Source: Bacteroidota bacterium
GTDB lineage: Bacteria; Bacteroidota; Bacteroidia; Chitinophagales; Chitinophagaceae
Direction of reading: 5' to 3'
NCBI GenBank assembly: GCA_023409975.1
Contig: JAEYQO010000045.1
Coordinates: 1-50,839 of the forward strand
DNA: 50,839 bases
Below are positions 24,966-33,116 of this stretch, one piece after another. Position numbers and translations under genes: made by a program. The notes under the pieces were generated by a model, which was given only the letters and a program-made list of their open reading frames with translations, was not told the DNA's origin and did not search any database. Every line of letters begins with the position of its first letter. Position 1 is the first letter of the stretch.

Positions 24966-25050
24966 GGAGAGATGGCAGAGTGGTCGAATGCGGCGGTCTT
25001 GAAAACCGTTGACTGTAACAGGTCCGGGGGTTCGAATCCCTCTCTCTCCG
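24966..25050 (+). tRNA. tRNA-Ser (anticodon UGA)
   Basis: Acceptor stem GGAGAGA (24966-24972) pairs with TCTCTCC (25043-25049), discriminator G at 25050. The anticodon stem GCGGT/ACCGT (24993-24997, 25005-25009) encloses CTTGAAA, giving anticodon TGA at 25000-25002, which reads UCA serine codons. The T-loop TTCGAAT is standard, and the extra arm is long, as expected for serine. CCA is not encoded. A terminator follows. Confidence 0.95.
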
Positions 25051-25058
25051 CTCCTTAC

Positions 25059-25099
25059 AACCCTGAAAGTCGCAATATAAAGGCTTTCAGGGTTTTTTC
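25059..25099 (+). terminator. Rho-independent terminator after tRNA-Ser
   Basis: AACCCTGAAAG (25059-25069) pairs perfectly with CTTTCAGGGTT (25084-25094), followed by TTTTC. Confidence 0.9.
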
Positions 25100-25181
25100 T
25101 TTATAAAGGGTAGCGAAGAAGGTAGCAATTCAACATTTTTTACCCTTATCATTTCTTTACATTTCTGACGCTAATCTGGTC

Positions 25182-25361
25182 TTGTCACATGAGGTAGCAA
25201 AAAGAGCCGCCTGTATCTACTTCTTCTTTGCCATGTGCCGAAAGCAGGAAGTTAATCCCTTTGAGTGGCTCCGGCATGTGTTCTCAAACATCATGGATAC
25301 CAAGGATACAGTGCTACACACGCTCTGCCCGCAACACTTCAAACACTCAACAATCATGTAG
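25182..25361 (+). pseudogene. IS66-family transposase, C-terminal remnant
   Basis: From 25191 the frame reads EVAKRAACIYFFFAMCRKQE, then VNPFEWLRHVFSNIM and HTLCPQHFKHS to the TAG at 25359-25361. This matches the end of IS66 TnpC transposases of Bacteroidota (pattern: H-E-A-A-x-R-A-A-x-x-Y-S-F-F-A-x-C-K, NP.EWL..VL..I, LLPQ.FK). Everything upstream of the last 60 residues is missing and no terminal inverted repeat was found, so this is a dead fragment. It lies 80 bases beyond the tRNA-Ser terminator. Confidence 0.75.
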
Positions 25362-25478
25362 TCCGTGGGGCGGATATATTGCAACACGCCGAAATCCGGT
25401 TTTCCGGAAGGTTTCTGCAAGACTCTATCTCTTCGAAATCAGAGTCCGAAGTCCCCAATTGCTGCAAGTATGGATTTT

Positions 25479-25529
25479 TATATTTGCAGATAATTCGTTT
25501 TCTGCAAATAAGAGTGGCTGTATTTGCAG
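25479..25529. promoter_or_regulatory. Promoter-like site with triple TATTTGCAG repeat
   Basis: TATATTTG (25479-25486) matches the -7 consensus. TATTTGCAG (25481-25489) and CTGCAAATA (25502-25510) form a perfect 9-base inverted repeat, and a third direct copy is at 25521-25529. It looks like an operator-bearing promoter, but no intact gene follows closely. Confidence 0.4.
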
Positions 25530-25532
25530 AAA

Positions 25533-25682
25533 GCCGTCTAAGAAAGGGTGAGTAGTTTCAAACTGGTAATGGGCTATACCTATTCTTATAAGATGAGGAA
25601 CAGTTAATTCATCATTATTCAAAATTTCTCCAGGTCGCTCATCAGTTATAGAGATCCAAAGTCTAAGATCACTTGATGTTGA
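25533..25682 (-). pseudogene. Fic-domain protein, truncated fragment
   Basis: On the minus strand the open frame from 25682 reads SSDLRLWISITDERPGE, then LTVPHLIRIGIAHYQFE and THPFLDG, after which the similarity stops at 25533. This is the segment leading into the Fic active site HPFxDGNGR, where the histidine drives AMP (or other nucleotide) transfer. The frame breaks exactly at HPFLDG; the NGRxxR half and the rest of the gene are gone, and a stop lies upstream (25683-25685). The reading continues to 25425 without family resemblance. It is a relic lying head-to-head with the HipBA-like operon. Confidence 0.65.
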
Positions 25683-25709
25683 TCATTTGGTCTTGGGCAT
25701 AGCTCATGA

Positions 25710-25760
25710 ATGTTGTTTATTTTCAACAACATGTCTATATTTGAAGATATTAAACAACAT
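25710..25760 (+). promoter_or_regulatory. Promoter and operator of the HipBA-like operon
   Basis: TTG (25713-25715) and TATATTTG (25736-25743) are 20 bases apart, a near-consensus promoter with transcription start near 25750. ATGTTGTT (25710-25717) and AACAACAT (25725-25732) form a perfect 8-base inverted repeat over the -33 and spacer, and a third half-site AACAACAT lies at 25753-25760. This is the arrangement expected for autorepression by the antitoxin. Confidence 0.7.
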
Positions 25761-25806
25761 TTGTGTGCAGTCGAAAAAGCAAACATTGCTGCCGAAGTTT
25801 CAGAAG

Positions 25807-26064
25807 ATGTTGGGAACTATGGGTGAAAACATCAAGCTGGCCCGTAAACGCCGAAACCTAACTACTATACAAGTCGCGGAAAGGGCAGGTATTGATCGTA
25901 CTACCTTATACCATATAGAGAAAGGAAATCCCAGCGTCTCTTTTGGCGCTTACTTTAACGTGTTGCGCGTATTGGGATTACAGGATGATGTCTTAAAACT
26001 TGCAGCCGATGATGAATTTGGAAGGAAACTCCAGGATTTAAAATTGATTGGTAAAAAGAGCTAA
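25807..26064 (+). CDS. HipB-like antitoxin, XRE-family DNA-binding protein
   Basis: 85 residues from ATG 25807 (a second ATG at 25819 is also possible). The helix-turn-helix lies at ENIKLARKRRNLTTIQVAERAGIDRTTLYHIEKG, with the typical recognition helix and the following NPSVSFGAYFNVLRVLGLQDDV. It should bind the inverted repeats at 25710-25760 and repress the operon while neutralising the kinase encoded next. The frame is open to 25687, but that part overlaps the promoter and operator. The stop overlaps the hipA-like ATG by one base (TAATG), a tight translational coupling. Confidence 0.85.
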   Translation: MLGTMGENIKLARKRRNLTTIQVAERAGIDRTTLYHIEKGNPSVSFGAYFNVLRVLGLQDDVLKLAADDEFGRKLQDLKLIGKKS

Positions 26065-27311
26065 TGGCAGACAAAACAGATATATGGGTTTATGCAGACT
26101 GGATGGGCATGGATGAGCCTAAATGTATTGGTGTTTTATCTGCGCAGCAAGCTAACGGTAGAAAGGCTTTCAGCTTTTCTTACGATGCAGACTGGATTGA
26201 ATCACAGCAACAAATATTACTTGACCCGGACATCGCATGGTACGGCGGCCAACAATATCCAAACAGGAAGGAAAATTTCGGCGCGTTTCTTGACTCAATG
26301 CCGGATACCTGGGGACGAACACTTATGAAACGTCGTGCAGCTATCGACGCCAGACATGCCGGAAAGGCAACGCCAACTCTGTATGACATTGATTTTTTAT
26401 TAGGTGTTCACGACCTGAGCCGGATGGGAGCCTTACGTTTCAAAAGATATCCTGAAGGGGATTTTCTGGCTAATGACCCTGTTTCTCCCACTCCTCCCTG
26501 GGCGAGCATACGAGAACTGCAATATGGCGCTTCATTGATAGAATCTAATGAAGATACAGATGAAGTGAATCAATGGTTAGCTGTGTTGATGGCTCCCGGA
26601 TCTTCTTTAGGAGGTGCGAGGCCAAAGGCTAACATTCTTGATGATGAAGGGCATCCGTGGATCGCAAAATTTCCCACAGCCAGCGATACTATTGATAAGG
26701 GTGCATGGGAATATCTCGCTTACAGGTTAGCCATCAGTGCAGGGATTGACATGGCAGACTGCCGCCTTGAAAAGGTGGCAGGAAAACACCACACCTTTTT
26801 TACCAAAAGGTTTGACAGGAACAAGCATGAGCGTATCCATTTTGCTTCTGCAATGACGATGACTGGGAAAAGCGAAGAATTAATAAGGGACGAGTTGCCT
26901 TCCTACTTAGACATTGTAGAATTTGTTCAGTTTTCCGGTAGCGCTGTTACAGAAGATATGCACCAATTGTGGCGTAGGATTGTCTTCAATATACTTATTT
27001 CCAACACAGACGATCATCTGAGAAATCACGGCTTCATATTAACCCCGCAAGGCTGGCGATTATCACCGGCATTTGACATTAATCCATCTATTGATAAAGA
27101 CAGGCTAGCTCTAAATATTGATATGGACAACAATGCTTTGGATATAGAATTAGCAAAAGGCGTGGGTGTTTATTTTCGTTTATCAGAAAAGGAAATGAGA
27201 ACTATTATTGACGAAGTAAAGTCGTCAGTTACAGCATGGAAGAAAATAGCTCAGGAAATAGGGATTGTCCGGAGCGAGCAAACATTAATGGCCGGAGCCT
27301 TTAGGGGGTGA
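26064..27311 (+). CDS. HipA-family Ser/Thr kinase toxin
   Basis: 415 residues. The HipA kinase fold is complete: Gly/Ser-rich ATP loop SSLGGARPKA (about 180-189), lysine-bearing strand WIAKFP, FFTKRFDR, catalytic loop ISNTDDHLRNHGF (catalytic Asp about 316) and the DFG-like PAFDINP (about 335-341). Family toxins phosphorylate a translation factor or tRNA synthetase (glutamyl-tRNA synthetase for E. coli HipA), causing growth arrest. This copy may use another target. It is the second gene of an operon with the HipB-like gene and is the only intact cargo in the region next to tRNA-Ser, consistent with acquisition by transfer. Confidence 0.9.
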   Translation: MADKTDIWVYADWMGMDEPKCIGVLSAQQANGRKAFSFSYDADWIESQQQILLDPDIAWYGGQQYPNRKENFGAFLDSMPDTWGRTLMKRRAAIDARHAGKATPTLYDIDFLLGVHDLSRMGALRFKRYPEGDFLANDPVSPTPPWASIRELQYGASLIESNEDTDEVNQWLAVLMAPGSSLGGARPKANILDDEGHPWIAKFPTASDTIDKGAWEYLAYRLAISAGIDMADCRLEKVAGKHHTFFTKRFDRNKHERIHFASAMTMTGKSEELIRDELPSYLDIVEFVQFSGSAVTEDMHQLWRRIVFNILISNTDDHLRNHGFILTPQGWRLSPAFDINPSIDKDRLALNIDMDNNALDIELAKGVGVYFRLSEKEMRTIIDEVKSSVTAWKKIAQEIGIVRSEQTLMAGAFRG

Positions 27312-27834
27312 TTTGAGTTTTGGGGACAGCCCATATATTCGGGTATCTGAGGTAGTACCGAAAGTCTAACGCTGCTTTCCAGACAATTTGGCTTCAAAAA
27401 TGAGGGAAGGAACGGAAGGTGTGTGCGCTGAAATTGAGATGAAAGACCGACGAAACAGATAATAGAAAAATTGGTGTGAACGGTAATCACACGGCGGAGC
27501 AGCGGTGAAGACCCGGTGGGGTAGTAACTTTGGTATAACCTAAGCATAACCGAACTCTATCTGAGGGAGGGCTTTTAATAGCAGTTGTAGAAGATGGAGT
27601 TTGGATAACAAGTGGCCATGGCGGACTTGGTGCCGGCTTTGGGGCAACAGGCAAGTAACTGAGCCTGCTGACGAGCGGGCTGGGTAAACGCCCACTAGCA
27701 AAATTCGGGTAAATCGACAAGATCAGCCCTCAGTTTGTTCGAGGAATTGTTAATCCGGCAAAAAATATGAAGTAAGGCAAAATCACCGGGATCCGCATGT
27801 CGCCAGACGAAAGACCAGTTACCTCAACCCCCTA
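27312..27834. other. Unexplained sequence, possible element remnant
   Basis: No intact gene. A short open stretch (27539-27655, plus) reads as EGGLLIAVVEDGVWITSG, then HGGLGAGFGATGK and stop, and looks like the tail of a lost protein. The part from about 27440 to 27560 is rich in GAAA, GGTGAA and short complementary words and could be the 5' structured part of a group II intron, but I could not match a diagnostic domain V. TTCGGGTA...TACCGAA near 27338-27363 is a hairpin. Confidence 0.3.
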
Positions 27835-28413
27835 TCACAAAGCGATATTAATCCCCAGGCTCAGCGCCACGGGCAGCCCCTTAGCTTCGGTAGCTTCGAT
27901 GTGCTCTTTGAACTCATCACTTCTTACAGGTGCCATGATCTTTAAACTGAAGTTGTTCTCACTCGTTTTACTGATCCCGATCTCCAAGCCACCTCCGGCA
28001 GAAAATCCAGAATACGAAGTCCTTCTTTCCACTTTGCCAGACCGACCTTTCTCCAATACGACACCGTTGTATCCATACATCCCCAAACCGACTAACGAGA
28101 CCGTAGGACTCACGGGCAGGCGGGCGGTAATTCCGAAACCATAACCCAGGTCGACAAAATTATATCCAGCTGCTGCGAAAACGCCCAGGTAAGGAATCGG
28201 CAGGTATTCGGCTTTAAGACCCATACCTCCATAATCAAATCCTAATCCCACACCTATAAAACCTTTGCTTTCACGGGGAGGAACCGTCTCTTTGGTTTTT
28301 TGGGTATACACAATGGGTTCGGGTGTGTCCTGCGCCTGCACAGCATAAGTCATTATAGAAAAGAAAACGGTCAGGCAAATGACGCAAAGGGCAGGTATCA
28401 GATTCGGTTTCAT
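27835..28413 (-). CDS. Probable outer-membrane or periplasmic beta-barrel protein
   Basis: 192 residues from ATG 28413 (MKPNLIPALCVICL, signal peptide to about VQAQ). The mature part shows alternating Gly/aromatic strands (FIGVGLGFDYGGMGLKAEYL, GVFAAAGYNFVDLGYGFGIT, GFSAGGGLEIGI) and ends in GINIAL, typical of a small 8-stranded outer-membrane barrel of the OmpA/OmpW size. No enzymatic motif. The frame is open to 28458, but the extension before MKPN has no signal-peptide character. It is divergent from the Na/Pi cotransporter gene. Confidence 0.75.
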   Translation of the reverse strand: MKPNLIPALCVICLTVFFSIMTYAVQAQDTPEPIVYTQKTKETVPPRESKGFIGVGLGFDYGGMGLKAEYLPIPYLGVFAAAGYNFVDLGYGFGITARLPVSPTVSLVGLGMYGYNGVVLEKGRSGKVERRTSYSGFSAGGGLEIGISKTSENNFSLKIMAPVRSDEFKEHIEATEAKGLPVALSLGINIAL

Positions 28414-28511
28414 AATCGCAAATTTAGTATGCAAATCTGTCTGACGTAAGACTTCCATTAGATCTTCAAAAGCAGTAATTTACCGGATTTCAATGCTGAC
28501 TTAATTGTAGA

Positions 28512-30104
28512 GTGGACATCAACGCAATTGAAATATGGCCTCTTCTGGCCGGACTTGGCTTATTCCTGTTTGGAATGTACATGCTGGAGGATGCACTGAA
28601 AACTCTTGCTGGCAGGCCCTTTAAGAAGTTCCTTTCCAAACACACACAAAATCCGGTAAAAGCTGTTTTGTCCGGAGCACTGGCTACCGGCTTCCTTCAG
28701 AGCAGCACCATGGTCACACTTCTGATCATGTCCTTTACCGGTGCTGGAATTATTGGCCTGAAGAATGGGATCGGGATGATTTTCGGTGCCAATATCGGCA
28801 CTACCGTCACCGGCTGGATCGTCGCCCTGTTGGGTTTCAAATTGAATTTCTCAGAGATGATCATGCCTTTCCTTGCTATAGGTGGTTTAGGCATTGTATT
28901 TCTTAAAAATGAGCGGCTGGCGCACTTCAGCAAATTTGTCATGGGTTTCAGCTTCATGTTTCTGGGACTGGAATTCATGAAAGATGGATTTGCCGTGTTT
29001 GGAGAACAAATGGATCTGCGGTTCATGTCGGACATGCCGCTTATAACCTTTTTTGCGCTTGGCGCAGTTATAACAGCCCTGATCCAGTCAAGCACTGCCA
29101 CGACAATGATCATTCTTTCGTCCATAGCCTCCGGGATTATAAGTCTGAATCAGAGCCTGTACATGATAGTAGGAGCCAATTTGGGCACCACCCTGACAGC
29201 TGCCCTTGGAACCATTGGGGCAAATACGCTGCGCCGTAAAGTAGGCTGGTCTCACGTAATCTTTAATGTAATAAACGCTTTGCTTGCCCTACTACTCATG
29301 AAGTGGTATTCGTATCTGATCACTGATGTTTTGGGTGCGCGCGACCCCCTTGTGATCATTGTGGCATTCAACACCCTTCTTAATTTAATTACTGCAATAA
29401 TTCTGCTACCGTTTATCGGGCTTTTTACAAAACTGATCGAGCGAATAGTTACAAAGGACGAAAAGAAATTCTCGAGTTTCATCTCCCTTACAGATGTACG
29501 GGAGAGCCATGCGGCAGTGAAGGCCTTACACCAGGAAACCCGGATATTTTTCCAGTACGCCTTACAGATTAACAGAGGGTACTTTGGGAAAATCGGATCA
29601 CGACAGGAGACCCTTTACTTTAATCTGAAGAGTTATGAAGCGGAAATCACCGCCTACTATCTTCGAATACAACAATCCCAAATCTCGGAATCTGAGGCCA
29701 GCGAGGTGAATAATATTGTAGCGGCTATCCGGAACGCTGCACTCTCGGTTAAAGCGATCAAAGACATAAAACACAATCTGGCAGAGCTCGAACAATCAAC
29801 TGATGATCAGGTTTATGAACTCTATAGAAAGATTCAAAGACAGCAAAATAATTTCTACGATGAACTGGATTCGGTATTGAATCATACTGACCGACTGGAC
29901 AGTACCGAAATCCAACATATTGAAAAGGTCATTCTCGATTCACATATCAGCGAAAGCGAAACCATTATCAAAATGCGTCAATATGCGGCCGACTCGCATG
30001 AGCTTTTCCCTTCGTTATTGAATATAGTCCACGAGATCACCAAATCCAATGAGTTGCTTTATACTGTCCTATGCTTCCTTCTAAATCGACCAAGAGGACA
30101 ATAG
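28512..30104 (+). CDS. Na+/phosphate cotransporter family protein with PhoU-like tail
   Basis: 530 residues, starting with GTG (MDINAIEIWPLLAGLGLFLFGMYML). Residues 1-310 form the NptA/YjbB-type transporter with the inverted repeats carrying QSST (TGFLQSSTMVT and ALIQSSTATT) that bind Na+ and phosphate, and GANIGTT/GANLGTT in both halves. The C-terminal 200 residues are helical and PhoU-like. Inner membrane; in related bacteria such proteins move phosphate and some act as exporters. Transport direction is not predictable. No ATG lies nearby, so GTG is accepted. It runs in the same direction as the stress protein downstream. Confidence 0.9.
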   Translation: MDINAIEIWPLLAGLGLFLFGMYMLEDALKTLAGRPFKKFLSKHTQNPVKAVLSGALATGFLQSSTMVTLLIMSFTGAGIIGLKNGIGMIFGANIGTTVTGWIVALLGFKLNFSEMIMPFLAIGGLGIVFLKNERLAHFSKFVMGFSFMFLGLEFMKDGFAVFGEQMDLRFMSDMPLITFFALGAVITALIQSSTATTMIILSSIASGIISLNQSLYMIVGANLGTTLTAALGTIGANTLRRKVGWSHVIFNVINALLALLLMKWYSYLITDVLGARDPLVIIVAFNTLLNLITAIILLPFIGLFTKLIERIVTKDEKKFSSFISLTDVRESHAAVKALHQETRIFFQYALQINRGYFGKIGSRQETLYFNLKSYEAEITAYYLRIQQSQISESEASEVNNIVAAIRNAALSVKAIKDIKHNLAELEQSTDDQVYELYRKIQRQQNNFYDELDSVLNHTDRLDSTEIQHIEKVILDSHISESETIIKMRQYAADSHELFPSLLNIVHEITKSNELLYTVLCFLLNRPRGQ

Positions 30105-30137
30105 AGCCTGGAGCCCATCAGGGCAATACCAATTTTG

Positions 30138-30145
30138 TATCTTTG
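30138..30145 (+). promoter_or_regulatory. -7 promoter element of the universal stress protein gene
   Basis: TATCTTTG matches TAnnTTTG and lies 23 bases before ATG 30169. No convincing -33 TTG was found. Confidence 0.5.
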
Positions 30146-30168
30146 GATTATCACAGGAATCATTTGCG

Positions 30169-30996
30169 ATGAATAGGAACATACTGGCCCTGGTCGACTT
30201 TTCAGATCACTCCAGGGCTGCGCTACAGGCAGCTTCCCAGTGGTCTCAGTTAACAGACTCTGAACTGCATATCTTTCACAAGGTAGAACTTGTGGCACCG
30301 GGCTTTATGAGTAGCTCATTTAAGGAGGAATTGCAGACAGATGCAGAGAACGCAACCCGTGATGAACTGAAAAATTTTGTTTTTCAGGCGATCGGGTATG
30401 TACCATCCGATGATAAAATGTACATCACGGCGGACAGACTTCTACCCGAGGTTGAGAAGTTAATACAGCAGGTAGATTTCCAGTTAGTTTTCCTGGGGAC
30501 GAAAGGGAAGAATAAATTATCCAAATATCTGTTTGGCAGCACAGTCCATGGCATTCTTGACAATTTCGAACTGAATATCGCCGTGATACCGGAAAAGAAA
30601 GTGCTCACTACCCCTATTCATATTTCGGTAGCAGCCCACCCTGGTATACCGGTCAGAACAGAGCTACTTCGCATCCTCATCAGCTCGCTGAGAGAAGGAC
30701 CTGAAAAGCTGGAGTTTATCAGTATTAACGATGACACTACTGATTCAGGCTCTTCTGAAACCTATCTAAAAAATCTGGTTGCGCAGTTTCCAGAAGTTCA
30801 AAACTCAAACTACGAGGTCTTTATTGGTGAAGACATCCTGCGGGAACTGAAGAATTACGTGAAAACCCATGATAACGCGGTATTGATTGTGCAGAAAGGA
30901 CCTCGCGGACTGAAGGACAGCTTTTTCAGGAGCTTTCTTGTTGACGATCTCGTTAATGATGCCAGTATCCCGCTAATCATTCTACCAGAGACATGA
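30169..30996 (+). CDS. Tandem universal stress protein (UspA family)
   Basis: 275 residues, two Usp domains. The first (1-145) starts with the ILALVDFSDHSRAAL strand and keeps the ATP-binding pattern GX2GX9G(S/T) in GTKGKNKLSKYLFGST. The second (about 150-275) is diverged and its nucleotide loop is degraded (QKGPRGLKDSFFRSFL), a common arrangement. Cytoplasmic; Usp proteins are induced by starvation or stress, and their molecular role is poorly known. It follows the phosphate transporter gene and has its own promoter element. Confidence 0.9.
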   Translation: MNRNILALVDFSDHSRAALQAASQWSQLTDSELHIFHKVELVAPGFMSSSFKEELQTDAENATRDELKNFVFQAIGYVPSDDKMYITADRLLPEVEKLIQQVDFQLVFLGTKGKNKLSKYLFGSTVHGILDNFELNIAVIPEKKVLTTPIHISVAAHPGIPVRTELLRILISSLREGPEKLEFISINDDTTDSGSSETYLKNLVAQFPEVQNSNYEVFIGEDILRELKNYVKTHDNAVLIVQKGPRGLKDSFFRSFLVDDLVNDASIPLIILPET

Positions 30997-31040
30997 TCGC
31001 CGGTTAAGGCTCAAGACAAATTTAACCCTCAACCACACAA

Positions 31041-31061
31041 TTAGTATATTTATAATACTAA
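31041..31061. promoter_or_regulatory. Perfect inverted repeat upstream of the 31072 gene
   Basis: TTAGTAT (31041-31047) and ATACTAA (31055-31061) flank ATTTATA. The centre contains a TATATTTA sequence similar to the -7 consensus, so this may be an operator on the promoter. It ends 10 bases before the start codon. Confidence 0.45.
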
Positions 31062-31071
31062 TGCTGATGGA

Positions 31072-32370
31072 ATGAGGAACACCCTCTCGCTTATCGTGTT
31101 CATTTTCTTCATGAATGTCGCTGCCGACGCGCAGCAACCATTTACGGGTGTGTTGATCAATAGCCTTGACTCTTCCACAATTGCTTTTGCCACTATCAAA
31201 GTTCAGGAGACCCGGCAGACAATGACCACTGACCAGCATGGAAGATTCAATATTCTGCTCGAACGACCTCTAAAAACGTTTCATGTCGAAATCACAGCCA
31301 TTGGGATCCGAACCCAGCATAAAGTAAAACTGAAAGAGAGCGGCAGCTATAAGATCTATCTTGAGCTGCTTCCTAATGAACTGGACGACTTTGTCTTCGA
31401 AGGACTGCAACCCAAAACGATCGTAAAACGAGCTGTGGCCCGCATTCCCCTTAACTATGCCAGAAAGAGCCACGTCAGCTATTCCTTTTACCGGGAATAC
31501 ACAAGATTCAATGACCGCTTTGTGAACCTTATTGAAGCCAAACTCGCTGTATTATTCCGGACACACCCAGGCAAAAGGGTCATCACCTGTGAAGAAGCCT
31601 ATGCGGTTTTAAGCCTGAGGCGTTCCAACATCACCACCTTTGAAGCTTACCTGGCAGGACCGATTGAATCGATGTTACATACCAATCCTGTCTATAATCT
31701 CGATGGCGCATCGCTGAAGCCGGGGTTACTGGAAAAATATGAATATGAGATGATCTCAGACACTGGTGCAGACTACATTATCCGCTACCAGAGCCAATTT
31801 TCTACAGAAACTCATGGAGTTCGCGGATGGACTATTCATGACGGAGAAGGCACAGAAGAGGGATGGCTTTACATTGACAAGTCAAGTTTTGCCATTAAAC
31901 GATATGAACGCATAGCCATTCATAATCCCCACTACGGATACCCACTGAATGACAATTTTGTTCTCCCCCGGAAATCGCATACAGGTGAATTCAGAGACGG
32001 GCATTTGATTGTCGAATACGAAGAAAGGGAGGGAAAGTGTTATTTGAAGAAGCACTTGTACAGCTACGGCAATGATTTCTATAGTGTCCCCCATGGCACC
32101 AAAGACTTCACCATTCGTCATTACTTTGAGTGGTACGCAGATTCCAGTTCTAAATATGTGACCGGCGACGTAAAGGATCATTTCTATAGCAAGCTGTCAT
32201 TGGCATTCATGGAATATCAATACCAGCCAACTGAATGGGAATCAAATCCGGAATTTTTCTTTGCACCGCGGGAAGAGGTTTACAAGAGTTTTGGCGGTAT
32301 AGAACGACTCAGGCATCAGTTTTTAGGAGGGTCGCGACGAAAAGAAACAAAAATCCTCCCTGTAAGATAA
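31072..32370 (+). CDS. Secreted protein with carboxypeptidase-like regulatory domain
   Basis: 432 residues with a signal peptide (MRNTLSLIVFIFFMNVAADAQ). Residues about 23-105 form a carboxypeptidase regulatory-like beta-sandwich (FTGVLINSLDSSTIAFATIKV, TTDQHGRFNI), the domain often at the front of outer-membrane proteins and surface proteins in this phylum. The 300-residue remainder is mostly beta and unlike any family I recognise; it is not a TonB-dependent receptor (no plug or long barrel). It is possibly periplasmic or outer-membrane attached. It converges on the PaiB-like gene, with 14 bases between. Confidence 0.75.
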   Translation: MRNTLSLIVFIFFMNVAADAQQPFTGVLINSLDSSTIAFATIKVQETRQTMTTDQHGRFNILLERPLKTFHVEITAIGIRTQHKVKLKESGSYKIYLELLPNELDDFVFEGLQPKTIVKRAVARIPLNYARKSHVSYSFYREYTRFNDRFVNLIEAKLAVLFRTHPGKRVITCEEAYAVLSLRRSNITTFEAYLAGPIESMLHTNPVYNLDGASLKPGLLEKYEYEMISDTGADYIIRYQSQFSTETHGVRGWTIHDGEGTEEGWLYIDKSSFAIKRYERIAIHNPHYGYPLNDNFVLPRKSHTGEFRDGHLIVEYEEREGKCYLKKHLYSYGNDFYSVPHGTKDFTIRHYFEWYADSSSKYVTGDVKDHFYSKLSLAFMEYQYQPTEWESNPEFFFAPREEVYKSFGGIERLRHQFLGGSRRKETKILPVR

Positions 32371-32384
32371 TCGCTCTGCAATCT

Positions 32385-33014
32385 TCAGTATTCGAGTAAC
32401 GGTCTGCGCTTTCGCATTTCCCGGGCGATACCCTGCGCTCCGGCATCAGCAAGCTTTTCCAGTTCCCGGACGATATTCCGGTAGCTGACATCATCCCTGT
32501 TCTGACTTAGCTTAAAAGTGGCGAGGACATCTTTGGTGCTGATTTCAAATCCGGCTATGGCCGGCACAAGGTGTTCGACATACCCCTTCGGAAGATCCTT
32601 CATCATCAATGGCCGATCCTGAGAAGATTCAAACTGCGTGGTCAAATCATCCAGCAAGGCCATCGTTTCTGTCTGATCTAAAAACCGGAGCTGCCCCCGA
32701 GCCTGAACCTGCATATAATTCCAGGTAGCACCCTGGTCACGGGCGGCATACCAGCCTGAGCTGACATAACATTGTGGGCCTGTGAACACACCCAGGGTTG
32801 CAGAATTCCGTAGGAGCGCTTTATGATGAGTTGTATTTCGCATGATATGCCCCCTGATAACAAACTCATCTCCGGCCTGTGTTATCAGTACGGGCACCTG
32901 TGTGGCCTCTGCCCGGTCGGCAGCCGTAGCGACCAGTAGCATCAAAGGGTATTCCCTGATGAAACTCAGTATTCCTTCGCGATCCTTTTCGGTGAATTCC
33001 GGCATCCTGTACAT
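32385..33014 (-). CDS. PaiB-family FMN-binding protein
   Basis: 209 residues in the flavin-reductase-like split-barrel fold of PaiB/'FMN-binding negative transcriptional regulator'. Family landmarks are the VPVLIT core after a TA..P start, HIMRNTTHHKAL, FTGPQCYVSSGWY and ATWNYMQVQARG, where the family has F.GPh.YvSp.WY and vPTWNY. In Bacillus, PaiB acts with PaiA in polyamine- and sporulation-related control; biochemical function remains uncertain, and DNA binding is not shown by this sequence. Start ATG 33014; a second ATG at codon 4 is possible. No paiA neighbour is seen. Confidence 0.88.
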   Translation of the reverse strand: MYRMPEFTEKDREGILSFIREYPLMLLVATAADRAEATQVPVLITQAGDEFVIRGHIMRNTTHHKALLRNSATLGVFTGPQCYVSSGWYAARDQGATWNYMQVQARGQLRFLDQTETMALLDDLTTQFESSQDRPLMMKDLPKGYVEHLVPAIAGFEISTKDVLATFKLSQNRDDVSYRNIVRELEKLADAGAQGIAREMRKRRPLLEY

Positions 33015-33116
33015 TCAACAAAAATAATAGTATCAAGAATAACCTGGTATTTAATCCTGATGATGCTATGATATTGCTCACACCTGCAATTGCCTTTATT
33101 CCATTTACTTTGCAGC

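Noticed and set aside
24966..25050. Attachment-site duplication of the tRNA-Ser 3' end
   Set aside because: I searched by eye up to about 28500 and saw no second copy of the tRNA 3' end, so no integrated element boundary can be claimed.
25228..25551. Two overlapping plus-strand frames across the debris zone
   Set aside because: They run out of frame through the IS66 tail and Fic fragment and match nothing recognisable.
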